Shown here: positions 11,001 through 23,000 of the stretch, piece by piece | Numbering within the stretch: the stretch's first letter is position 1 | Layout of the letters: every line of letters begins with the position of its first letter | Source: Babylonia areolata | Taxonomy: Eukaryota; Mollusca; Gastropoda; Neogastropoda; Buccinidae | Length of the DNA: 64,000 nucleotides | Direction of reading: 5' to 3' | Assembly: GCF_041734735.1 (NCBI RefSeq) | Contig: NC_134904.1 | Coordinates: 41,499,148-41,563,147, forward strand | The notes under the pieces: generated by a model | Seen by the model: the letters and a program-made list of their open reading frames with translations, nothing else | The model's database searches: none | What the model was told of the DNA's origin: nothing | Translations under genes and position numbers: made by a program

Positions 11001-13989
11001 AAGCAGTGAGCAGGGTTTGAGGCCCTGTTTTGGCATGATGTGTTCCTGGGAAATGCACTGTGCTCCAGTTTACCTCACTTCACCCAGGTGTAATGGGTAC
11101 CAGACTTTACTCCTAAAATCCGTCAGCTAAAAGGGCTTTTTACTTTTGTAGGGGACCCAGTGATATGAATTCACTGCTCTGTGGTCGTAAAAGGCTTGGG
11201 CACCTGTACTTACGCGCCTAAAGATCAGGTGGTTTGTTGTTGCTGTGGACAGTCGGGCAGACACGCCGACCATTCCTGAAGAGCCGTATTTTTTACAGGA
11301 AAAAATGTCAGAATCAGAGACCATTTTGGATGTTGTGCCTTATGGCCACAGATTGGAAACTGTCAAAATCAAAGGCTATTTTGGATGTTATGGCCACGGA
11401 TTGCATTTACCAAACCAACAAAACTAAATAAAGGGCACTTTTTTTCACAGGGGGACAAACTTGACAGTTGATTGGCAGCTCTTCCACAGCCATTTACGGC
11501 ATGGCATGCAGCTCAATGAATTTAACTGGATGGAAGATTGTTTAGATATATAGATGGATAGAGATAGATTTTGATAGATAGATAGAAGTTTGTTTATGTA
11601 TATCTTGCAGTTTCACACATGGAAAGTTGTTTTTATCATGCTATCTTGACAGTGAGACATGGGTATCCATTTACACCATGAAGTTCATGTTATGTACTGT
11701 TTTGGTCATGCTTTTTGGCAGTCAGATATGGTAATCGAAAGGGTCATGCTGTCAACTGTTTTTGTCATACTGTTTGGCAGTCAGATATGATAATCAAAGA
11801 GTCATGTTATGTACTGTTTTTGTCATACTGTTTGGCAGTCAGGTATGATAATCAGAGAGTCATGTTATTTACTGTTTTTGTCATACTGTTTGGCAGTCAG
11901 ATATGATAATCAGAGAGTCATGTTATGTACTGTTTTTGTCATACTGTTTGGCAGTCAGATATGATAATCAGAGTCATGTTATGTACTGTTTTTGTCATAC
12001 TGTTTGGCAGTCAGATATGATAATCAGAGAGTCATGTTATGTACTGTTTTTGTCATACTGTTTGGCAGTCAGATGTGATAATCAGAGTCATGTTATGTAC
12101 TGTTTTTGTCATACTGTTTGGCAGTCAGATATGATAATCAAAGAGTCATGTTATGTACTGTTTTTGTCATACTGTTTGGCAGTCAGATATGGTAATCGAA
12201 AGGGTCATGCTGTCGACTGTTTTTGTCATACTGTTTGGCAGTCAGATATGATAATCAAAGAGTCATGTTATGTACTGTTTTTGTCATACTGTTTGGCAGT
12301 CAGGTATGATAATCAGAGAGTCATGTTATGTACTGTTTTTGTCATACTGTTTGGCAGTCAGATATGATAATCAGAGAGTCATGTTATGTACTGTTTTTGT
12401 CATACTGTTTGGCAGTCAGATATGATAATCAGAGTCATGTTATGTACTGTTTTTGTCATACTGTTTGGCAGTCAGATATGATAATCAGAGAGTCATGTTA
12501 TGTACTGTTTTTGTCATACTGTTTGGCAGTCAGATATGATAATCAGAGTCATGTTATGTACTGTTTTTGTCATACTGTTTGGCAGTCAGATATGATAATC
12601 AAAGAGTCATGTTATGTACTGTTTTTGTCATACTGTTTGGCAGTCAGATATGATAATCAAAGAGTCATGTTATGTACTGTTTTTGTCATACTGTTTGGCA
12701 GTCAGGTATGATAATCAGAGAGTCATGTTATGTACTGTTTTTGTCATACTGTTTGGCAGTCAGATATGATAATCAGAGAGTCATGTTATGTACTGTTTTT
12801 GTCATACTGTTTGGCAGTCAGATATGATAATCAGAGAGTCATGTTATGTACTGTTTTTGTCATACTGTTTGGCAGTCAGATATGATAATCAGAGTCATGT
12901 TATGTACTGTTTTTGTCATACTGTTTGGCAGTCAGATATGGTAATCAGAGTCATGTTATGTACTGTTTTTGTCATACTGTTTGGCAGTCAGATATGATAA
13001 TCAGAGTCATGTTATGTACTGTTTTTGTCATACTGTTTGGCAGTCAGATATGATAATCAGAGTCATGTTATGTACTGTTTTTGTCATACTGTTTGGCAGT
13101 CAGATATGATAATCAGAGTCATGTTATTTACTGTTTTTGTCATACTGTTTGGCAGTCAGATATGGTAATGAGAGTCATGTTATGTACTGTTTTTGTCATA
13201 CTGTTTGGCAGTCAGATATGGTAATCAGAGTCATGTTATGTACTGTTTTTGTCATACTGTTTGGCGGTCAGACATGGTAATCCAGAGGGTTATGTTGTTG
13301 ACCTGTGTGTGGGCAGGTTGTTCCACGTACAGAACGCGAACTGCCGGTACAAGTGGGCCACCAAGACCTGTGAAAAAGCCTTTGGCGTGGTGAAGCGCCT
13401 GTCAGAGCAAGGCTTCACTGTCAACTGTGCCATCCTGTACGCCGAGCAGTGCGCTCTGCTCTTTGCTCAGAGCCTCTATGATGACGTCAGTATCTTCTTC
13501 TTTCCGGGGGTCCTTGCTAGCTGTCTATAACAGTCTACACATGTCTACATTTCTTCTTTCTGGGGTCCTTGCTAGCTGTCTATAACAGTCTACACATGTC
13601 TACATTTCTTCTTTCCGGGGGTCCTTGCTAGCTGTCTATAACAGTCTACACATGTCTGCATTTCTTCTTTCCGGGGTCCTTGCTAGCTGTCTATAACAGT
13701 CTACACATGTCTACATTTCTTCTTTCCGGGGTCCTTGCTAGCTGTCTATAACAGTCTACACATGTCTACATTTCTTCTTTCCGGGGTCCATGCTAGCTGT
13801 CTATAGCAGTCTACTTACATCTACAATTTAGGCGTAGTAACAAATTTACACCCTGAAGTACATGACAGCAACTGCCCCCATAAGCCCCCAAATCTATGAT
13901 GTCAGAGGGTTTTTTTCCAAGTATCTATCACTCGACAATGCCAGTTTTGTTAATTTCCTTGATACTTTTTGTAGATATGCAGATGGTTC

Positions 13990-14032
<43 letters not shown>

Positions 14033-17000
14033 TCTCTCCTCTCTCTCTCTCCTCTCTGTCTCTCTCCCTCACAGACACACACATGCATGCACACATGGAC
14101 GCACGCAGTGTGATGCACACAACCCTTCAGCCCTTTAGATTCTTTCTTTTCTGACAACCACACAACAATGATACAGTTATGCATGGTGTTCTGAGTTTTT
14201 GCAGTTCCGTTATATATGTGTATGATTATCATTGTTTATGTCTGCTGGCATTCAACTGTTCATGTAAATATATATATGTGTGTATGATTATCATTGTTTA
14301 TGTCTGCTGGCATTCAACTGTTCATGTAAATATATGTGTGTATAATTATCATTGTTTATGTCTGCAGGCATTCAAGGCATGCTTTGACGCCCTACGAGAA
14401 CTCAACAGTTCTGTCAGTGTCAGGGTAAGCAAACTAGATGAGATGAGATTTTTCTGTAAATTTACGGAAATCTCTAAATATGAGAACCCCAGGGGTTGAT
14501 CCTGAGATGTGTCAGTTCGTTGAGAAAATTGAGTATATTTTTTGGTGAGAAATTCATTTTCAGTTGATTGGACTCCTGCATTGATCTGTATTCCCAGACT
14601 GTTTGGATTCTTACTTGATTCAAAATGCAGGGAACTATATGCTTGAGAGAATGTGTTTGAAAATGTCACTCAGCACCACACTTTTCTTCACACTGCATGC
14701 CTGGATCTGAATCTGAATTAGATACACTCAGAAACGGAGAAGCTCTTCAGTCCTTGTTCTCTGTTATTGTCCATGTAGTGAAGAGGCTTTGAGAAGAGAG
14801 TGACTTGTCAGAAGGCGGAATATGGGCACTTTTTTTCTGGCCATGGCGGTTGATTGAAGTTCACAGATGTCAAAATGCTAGTCATGACAGAAGGCTATCT
14901 ATCCATGACATGCACGCAGGCACCAAAAACTTTTGAAGCATTTGACATGAGTGCTACATAAACTACTTCAGTCAATGACACAGCAAAACACTTCATGACT
15001 GCAGATAGCATAAATTGTTTAGATCTGGGATCTGTCGCCGGTGCATCAAAGATTCATCAGCATTGATAATATTAATCTGGATCATCTTCTATTACTGTTG
15101 CCAGCAGTAGATAGAATGTAGGTTCATGTTTATTTCTCTGGTCATTGGACAGACTGTTTTCATGGATCAGATGCCTTTAAATAATACATTTGTGTGTTTG
15201 TTTCCACAGACGGTGGTAGACGTGCTGAGACAGTGTGCTAAGGTAAGTGTTAGTATACTCCTTTTTTTTCCTTTTTTTTCTCTTCTAATTGAAAAAAAAA
15301 GAAGAAATGATGATTTTTTTTTTCACTTTTATGTTTTATGTTTGAATTCATTTTCAGTTGAACAAATGGATGGCTCCCTTCATAATGTTTTTTTTTTTTT
15401 TTTAAGCCTTTATTTTTGAGGACTTAATTTCATTGATGTATATAAGGCTTGTTGATTCAGGTAAATCTTACAGTTTTCAGTTCCACAACAACAACACCAG
15501 GGCACAGCAACAAATGTAGATACAATCCTCATCTGCTTTTGTGGGATGATGGTGAATTGGTTTTGCAGGATTTTTTTTGTAAGTGTTAATCACTGCTAGG
15601 CAATCCCCCCATTCCCCTTTTGTGTGTCTGTCTCTGTGTGCAGAGAATCATGATGTTCTCTGTGTTATTGGGTGTGTGTGTGTGTGTCTGTCTCTGTGTG
15701 CAGAGAATCATGATGTTCTCTGTGTTATTGGGTGTGTGTGTGTGTGTCTGTCTCTGTGTCCAGAGAATCATGATGTTCTCTGTGTTATTGGGTGTGTGTG
15801 TGTGTGTCTGTGTGTGTGACAGAAAATCATGATGATGTCTGTGTGACAGAGAATCATGATGTTTGTGTGTGTGTGTGTATGTGTGACAGAGAATCATGAT
15901 GTTTGTGTGTGTGTGACAGAGAATCATGATGTGTGTGTGTGTATGTGTGACAGAGAATCATGTGTGTGTGTGTGTGTGTGACAGAAAATCATGATGTTGT
16001 ATGTGTGTGTGTGTGACAGAGAATCATGATGCTGTGTGTGTATGTGAGAGAATCATGATGTATGTGTGACAGAGAATCATGATGCTGTGTGTGTATGTGA
16101 GAGAATCATGATGTATGTGTGACAGAGAATCATAATGCTGTGTGTGTACGTGAGAGAATCATGATGTATGTGTGAGAGAGAATCATGATGCTGTGTGTGT
16201 ACATGAGAGAATCATGATGTATGTGTGACAGAGAATCATGATGCTGTGTGTGTATGTGAGAGAATCATGATGTATGTGTGACAGAGAATCATGATGCTGT
16301 GTGTGTATGTGAGAGAATCATGATGTATGTGTGACAGAGAATCATGATGCTGTGTGTGTATGTGAGAGAATCATGATGTATGTGTGACAGAGAATCATGA
16401 TGCTGTGTGTGTACATGAGAGAATCATGATGTATGTGTGACAGAGAATCATGATGCTGTGTGTGTATGTGAGAGAATCATGATGTATGTGTGACAGAGAA
16501 TCATGATGCTGTGTGTGTATGTGAGAGAATCATGATGTATGTGTGACAGAGAATCATGATGCTGTGTGTGTATGTGAGAGAATCATGATGTATGTGTGAC
16601 AGAGAATCATGATGCTGTGTGTGTATGTGAGAGAATCATGATGTATGTGTGACAGAGAATCATAATGCTGTGTGTGTATGTGAGAGAATCATGATGTATG
16701 TGTGACAGAGAATGATGATGTATGTTTGTGAGTGACAGACAATCATGATGCTGTGTTTTTTTGTGTGTGTGTGTGTGTGACAGAGAATCATGGTGTATGT
16801 GTGTGTGACAGAGAATCGTGATGTATGTGTGTGTGACAGAGAATCGTGATGTATGTGTGTGTGACAGAGAATCGTGTGTGTGACAGAGAATCATGGTGTA
16901 TGTGTGTGTGACAGAGAATCGTGATGTATGTGTGTGTGACAGAGAATCGTGATGTATGTGTGTGTGACAGAGAATCGTGATGTATGTGTGTGTGTGTGTG

Positions 17001-20000
17001 TGTGTGACCAAGAATCATGATGTATGTGTGTGTGTGTGTCTGTTAGACAGGAATCCTGATGAAAATGTGTGTGTGTGTGTGTGACAGAGAATCATGATGT
17101 ATGTGTGTGTGACAGAGAATCATGATGTATGTGTGTGTGTGAGACAGAGAATCATGATGTATGTGTGTGTGTGACCAAGAATCATGATGTTGTGTGTGTG
17201 TCTGTTAGACAGGAATCATGATGAAAATGTGTGTGTGTGTGACAGAGAATCATTATGATGTATCTGTGTGTGTGTGTGACAGAGAATCATTATGATGTGT
17301 CTGTGTGACAGAGAATCATGATGTTGTATACATGTGTGTGTGTGTGTGTCTGTGTGTCAGAGAATGATGATGATGTATACATTGTGTGTGTGTGACAGGC
17401 CTGTGTGGTGAAGAGAGAGTTCAAGAAAGCAGAAGTGCTGATCAAGCTTGCTGTCCATCAGGCCAGGTGAGTACCTTGACTTTGATCTGAACTTCAAATG
17501 AAATTTGTGTTCAGTCGTGACAGAAGTGGTCAGGCATTGGATTGCTGATATGGTGTTCACCAGTACATCGGGGTTCAAATCCCCATTTCAGCTTGGTGTT
17601 GTGTCCAGGAGAAAGGCACTTTACTCCAGTATTCCGCACTCCAGCCAGGTGGTAATGGACACCTGGCCATTTTGGGAAGGGTAAAACAGTGGAAGGAGAG
17701 GATTAAGCCCTGCTTTCCTATTTCAAGCCCTTTACACACTGGCCATGAAGTCACTGCCCCGCTGGCTGTACAAGGCTGTGTGTCCGTTAATGTTAACCCC
17801 AGTCAAGTGTAGGGGGGTCACAAGGAATATTGGGAGAGGATAATGTATTTCTGAAAGGTACAAATAGAAATTGAACATCATATACAAACACAAATACAGA
17901 AGAATTTCTGTATCAATGCATGTACATATACGTGCATGTGTGCACACGTGTATGTGCTCACACACACACATACGCACTTGCACATACTACTTTGCAGTCT
18001 CACTACTCTCTCTCTCTCTCATTCTTTCACTCACTCACTCTCTCACTTGGTTTCGTGTTTTTTTCTCTCTCGCTCACAAGAGAGGATGGAGTTCGCTTTG
18101 CTTTTTGTTGACCATTATTAGATGATCTTAGAAGTAGTAGAACACCCATCCCTCTGAAGTATTATTGCAGACAGAAGTAGAACTGTCATCCCTCTGAAGT
18201 ATTATTGCAGACAGAAGTAGAACTGTCATCCCCGTGAAGTATTATTGCAGACAGAAGTAGAACTGTCATCCCTCTGAAGTATTATTGCAGACAGAAGTAG
18301 AACATTCATCCCTCTGAAGTATTATTGCAGACAGAAGTAGAATATTCATTCCTCTGAAGTATTATTGCAGACAGAAGTAGAACTGTCATCCCCGTGAAGT
18401 ATTATTGCAGACAGAAGTAGAACTGTCATCCCTCTGAAGTATTATTGCAGACAGAAGTAGAACTGTCATCCCTCTGAAGTATTATTGCAGACAGAAGTAG
18501 AACAATCATCCTTCTGGTATTATTGCAGACAGAAGTAGAACAATCATCCTTCTGAAGTATTATTGCAGACAGAAGTAGAAGAATATTCATCCCTCTGAAG
18601 TATTATTGCAGACAGAAGTAGAACTGTCATCCCTCTGAAGTATTATTGCAGACAGAAGTAGAACTGTCATCCCCGTGAAGTATTATTGCAGACAGAAGTA
18701 GAACATTCATCCCTCTGAAGTATTATTGCAGACAGAAGTAGAAGAATATTCATCCCTCTGAAGTATTATTGCAGACAGAAGTAGAACTGTCATTCCTCTG
18801 AAGTATTATTGCAGACAGAAGTAGAACTGTCATCCCCGTGAAGTATTATTGCAGACAGAAGTAGAAGAATATTATTCCCTCTGAAGTAGTATTGCAGACA
18901 GAAGTATGTGAACATTTCATCCCTCTGAAGTATTTTTGCACAGAAGTACATGAACATTTATGCCTCTGAAGTATTATTGCAGTCAGAAGTAGAACATTCA
19001 TCCTTCTGAAGTATTATTGCAGACAGAAGTAGAACATTCATCCTTCTGAAGTGCTATTGTAGACCAACTTTGTTTGGGCTGACCTTACTCTTTAGTTTGG
19101 CATTGAGCACATGACAGTGTGTGATGTGTGTTGCAGTGTGTGATGTGTGTAATGTGTGTTGTGTTGCAGTGTGCGAAGTGTGTTACAGTGTGTGATGCAT
19201 GTTGCAGTGTGTGATGTGTGTTGTAGTGTGTGATGTGTGTTGCAGTGTGTGATGTGTGTTGCAGGGAGCAGTTTGACATTGAGCACATGGCAGTGTGTGA
19301 TGCATGTTGCAGTGTGTGATGCATGTTGCAGTGTGTGATGCATGTTGCAGTGTGTGATGTGTGTTGCAGTGTGTGATGTGTGTTGCAGTGTGTGATGCAT
19401 GTTGCAGTGTGTGATGTGTGTTGCAGTGTGTGATGCATGTTGCAGTGTGTGATGTGTGTTGCAGGGAGCAGTTTGGCATTGAGCACATGGCAGTGTGTGA
19501 TCTGTGTTGCAGTGTGTGATGTGTGTTGCAGTGTGTGATGTGTGTTGCAGTGTGTGATGTGTGTTGCAGGGAGCAGTTTGGCATTGAGCACATGGCAGTG
19601 TGTGATGTGTGTTGCATTGTGTGATGCGTGTTGCAGTGTGTGATGTGTGTTGCAGGGAGCAGTTTGGCATTGAGCACATGGCAGTGTGTGATGTGTGTTG
19701 CATTGTGTGATGCGTGTTGCAGTGTGTGATGTGTGTTGCAGGGAGCAGTTTGGCATTGAGCACATGGCAGTGTGTGATGTGTGTTGCATTGTGTGATGTG
19801 TGTTGCAGGGAGCAGTTTGGCATTGAGCACATGACAGTGTGTGATGTGTGTTGCAGTGTGTGATGTGTGTTGCAGGGAGCATTGATGTGTGTTGCAGGGA
19901 GCAGTTTGTCATTGAGCACATGGCAGTGTGTGATGTGTGTTGCAGTGTGTGATGTGTGTTGCAGGGAGCAGTTTGGCATTGAGCACCCTAAGTATGCAGA

Positions 20001-23000
20001 CGCTCTGCTGGACTATGGCTTCTTTCTGCTGAATGTGGACGCCATCAGTTCTGCTGTCACTGTGTATCAGGTCAGTCAGTGCTGTGATGATGGTGATGAT
20101 AATGATAACGATACTTAAATAGGTCAGTCAGTGCCATGATGATGATACCGATAGATAGGTCAGTCAGTGCTGTGATGATGATGATGATGATGATGATACC
20201 GATACTTAAATAGGTCAGTCAGTGCTGTGATGTTGATGAAGATGATGATGATGATACCGATACTTTAATAGGTCAGTCAGTGCTGTGATGATGATGATGA
20301 TGATACGGATACTTAAATAGGTCAGTCAGTGCTGTGATGATGATGATGATGATACCGATACTTAAATAGGTCTGTCAGTGCTGTGGTTTTTCAGCTGAAT
20401 TCCAAAAAAAAACTTAAACAAATTTGGCTGACAAACCATCAGTACCAGGACTTTTGTTGTTGTTCATATTCTTAAGAGCATAGCTTGCTTCTTCTAAAGT
20501 AATGCTGCCTTCCAGTTTAGTTATTTCTTTGGGTAACAGTTTGGGGGTCTCAAATTGAAATATAATATCTTCAATTTCACAGTTTTCTACTTCTCTGTTT
20601 CGGTTTGAATTTTCATAAAAAGTTTTAACTTTATTGATAGTGTCACTTTGATCAGGTGATTCTTTTCTTTTGTCTGAAATGTTTTCTCATAACATTATTA
20701 ACATGTTTTTTTCCAAGCTACAAAAATATTGTATTTTTTCTCCTCGTGATACCCATCTAGCTCCATTCCTTTTTTTTTTTTTTTAATTTCAGTGAGTGTT
20801 TCTATAGATAATTCTTCTAACTGTTTTGCTTGTAGCGTAATTGAATGCAGCGCGAGTTATCTATCATTTAGTGGGAGACAGTCACATTTTATAAAGCAAT
20901 TTGAAAAAGAAAGAATGAAATTTTCAGAAGTGGGTTCAATGGAAAGATCTATTTTGTCTGGAAGAGCAGTAGAGCATCAAAAATCAGGTGAATTTTGTGC
21001 CTCGTTTTTATGAATGAAATAAGACATCAATGCAAAAATTAGTCCACTTAAATGTAGAGAACATGATCTTTTATTTGGTAAGTTTGTTTAGCCGACTGTT
21101 TGAGAGCAGCAATATCCACAACCTAGTTTTGTCACCAACCCTCTCAGACCAGAAGCATACATCAGCAAACTTTTACGGCACTGCATATTAAAGAGCGAAG
21201 AGTAGTCCACTTATGGCGATGAGTTTGACTCACACTGCCTCCTACACAGAGAAAGAAACACTAAGAGGAAAGAACAAAGGTGGTTTTATTTTCTGAAGTA
21301 TTTTTCAACTCGGTGTATGCAGTATTGCATTTGCTATGGCGAAGTGAACAGTGATAGAAATACAGCCTGCCACCCATTGTTTCACAACACTACATAGTGG
21401 CCACACCTACCTCCTCTCTGCCTGGTTGACAATGGGATCAGTTTTGAGAACACAGCCTTGTCAGGTTGTCCTTAACCTAAATGGATCACCAAAGCAACAT
21501 TCATACATTGTCATCACCCCCATCATAGAGTATAGGCTTGTCAAGTTGTCCCAAACTAAATAGATCTCCATAGCAGCATAGTCATCACCCCCATCATAGA
21601 GAGAATACAGTCTCGTCAAGTTGTCTCAAACATAAATGGATCCCCTAAGCAACAATATCGTTATCACCCCGTCATCATTCATCATGCCTGAAATGTAAAA
21701 ACAAAGCAAAGAGATAATGTGTTGTTGTCATGTGAACAGCTGGCCCTGTTGATCTGCATGAAGGTGTTAGGAGAAAGAAACAATGTACTGTTGTCATGTG
21801 AACAGCTGGCCCTGTCCATCTACATGAAGGTGTTAGGAGAAAGAAACAATGTACTGTTGTCATGTGTACAGCTGGCCCTGTCCATCTGCATGAAGGTGTT
21901 TGGAGAAAGAAACAATGTACTGTTGTCATGTGTACAGCTGGCCCTGTCCATCTGCATGAAGGTGTTAGGAGAAAGAAACAATGTACTGTTGTCATGTGAA
22001 CAGCTGGCCCTGTCCATCTGCATGAAGGTGTTAGGAGAAAGAAACAATGTACTGTTGTCATGTGAACAGCTGGCCCTGTCCATCTGCATGAAGGTGTTAG
22101 GAGAAAGAAACAATGTACTGTTGTCATGTGTACAGCTGGCCCTGTCCATCTGCATGAAGGTGTTTGGAGAAAGAAACAATGTACTGTTGTCATGTGTACA
22201 GCTGGCCCTGTCCATCTGCATGAAGGTGTTAGGAGAAAGAAACAATGTACTGTTGTCATGTGAACAGCTGGCCCTGTCCATCTGCATGAAGGTGTTAGGA
22301 GAAAGAAACAATGTACTGTTGTCATGTGAACAGCTGGCCCTGTCCATCTGCATGAAGGTGTTAGGAGAAAGAAACAATGTACTGTTGTCATGTGAACAGC
22401 TGGCCCTGTCCATCTGCATGAAGGTGTTTGGAGGCAGGAAACAATGTACTGTTGTCATGTGAACAGCTGGCCCTGTCCATCTGCATGAAGGTGTTTGGAG
22501 GCAAAGAAACAATGTACTGTTGTCATGTGAACAGCTGGCAAGAAAGCAAAGAGATAATGTGTTATTGTCATGTGAACATGTGTTGTTGTTGTGTTGTTAT
22601 GTGAACAGCTGGCGCTGTCGATCCGCATGAAGGTGTTTGGAGGGAACAACCTGCACGTGGCCATAGCTCATGAGGACCTGGCCTACGCCACCTACGTCTT
22701 TGAGTACAGCACCGGCAAGTTTAAAGACGCCAGGTAAGCTCCCTCTCCTACCTCTGGGTACAGCACCGGCAAGTTTAAAGATGTCAGGTAAGCTCCCTCT
22801 CCTACCTCTGGGTACAGCACCGGCAAGTTTAAAGATGTCAGGTAAGCTCCCTCTCCTACCTCTGGGTACAGCACCGGCAAGTTTAAAGATGTCAGGTAAG
22901 CTCCCTCTCCTACCTCTGGGTACAGCACCGGCAAGTTTAAAGACGCCAGGTAAGCTCCTTCACCTACCTCTGGGTACAGCACTGGGAAGTTCAAAGATGT

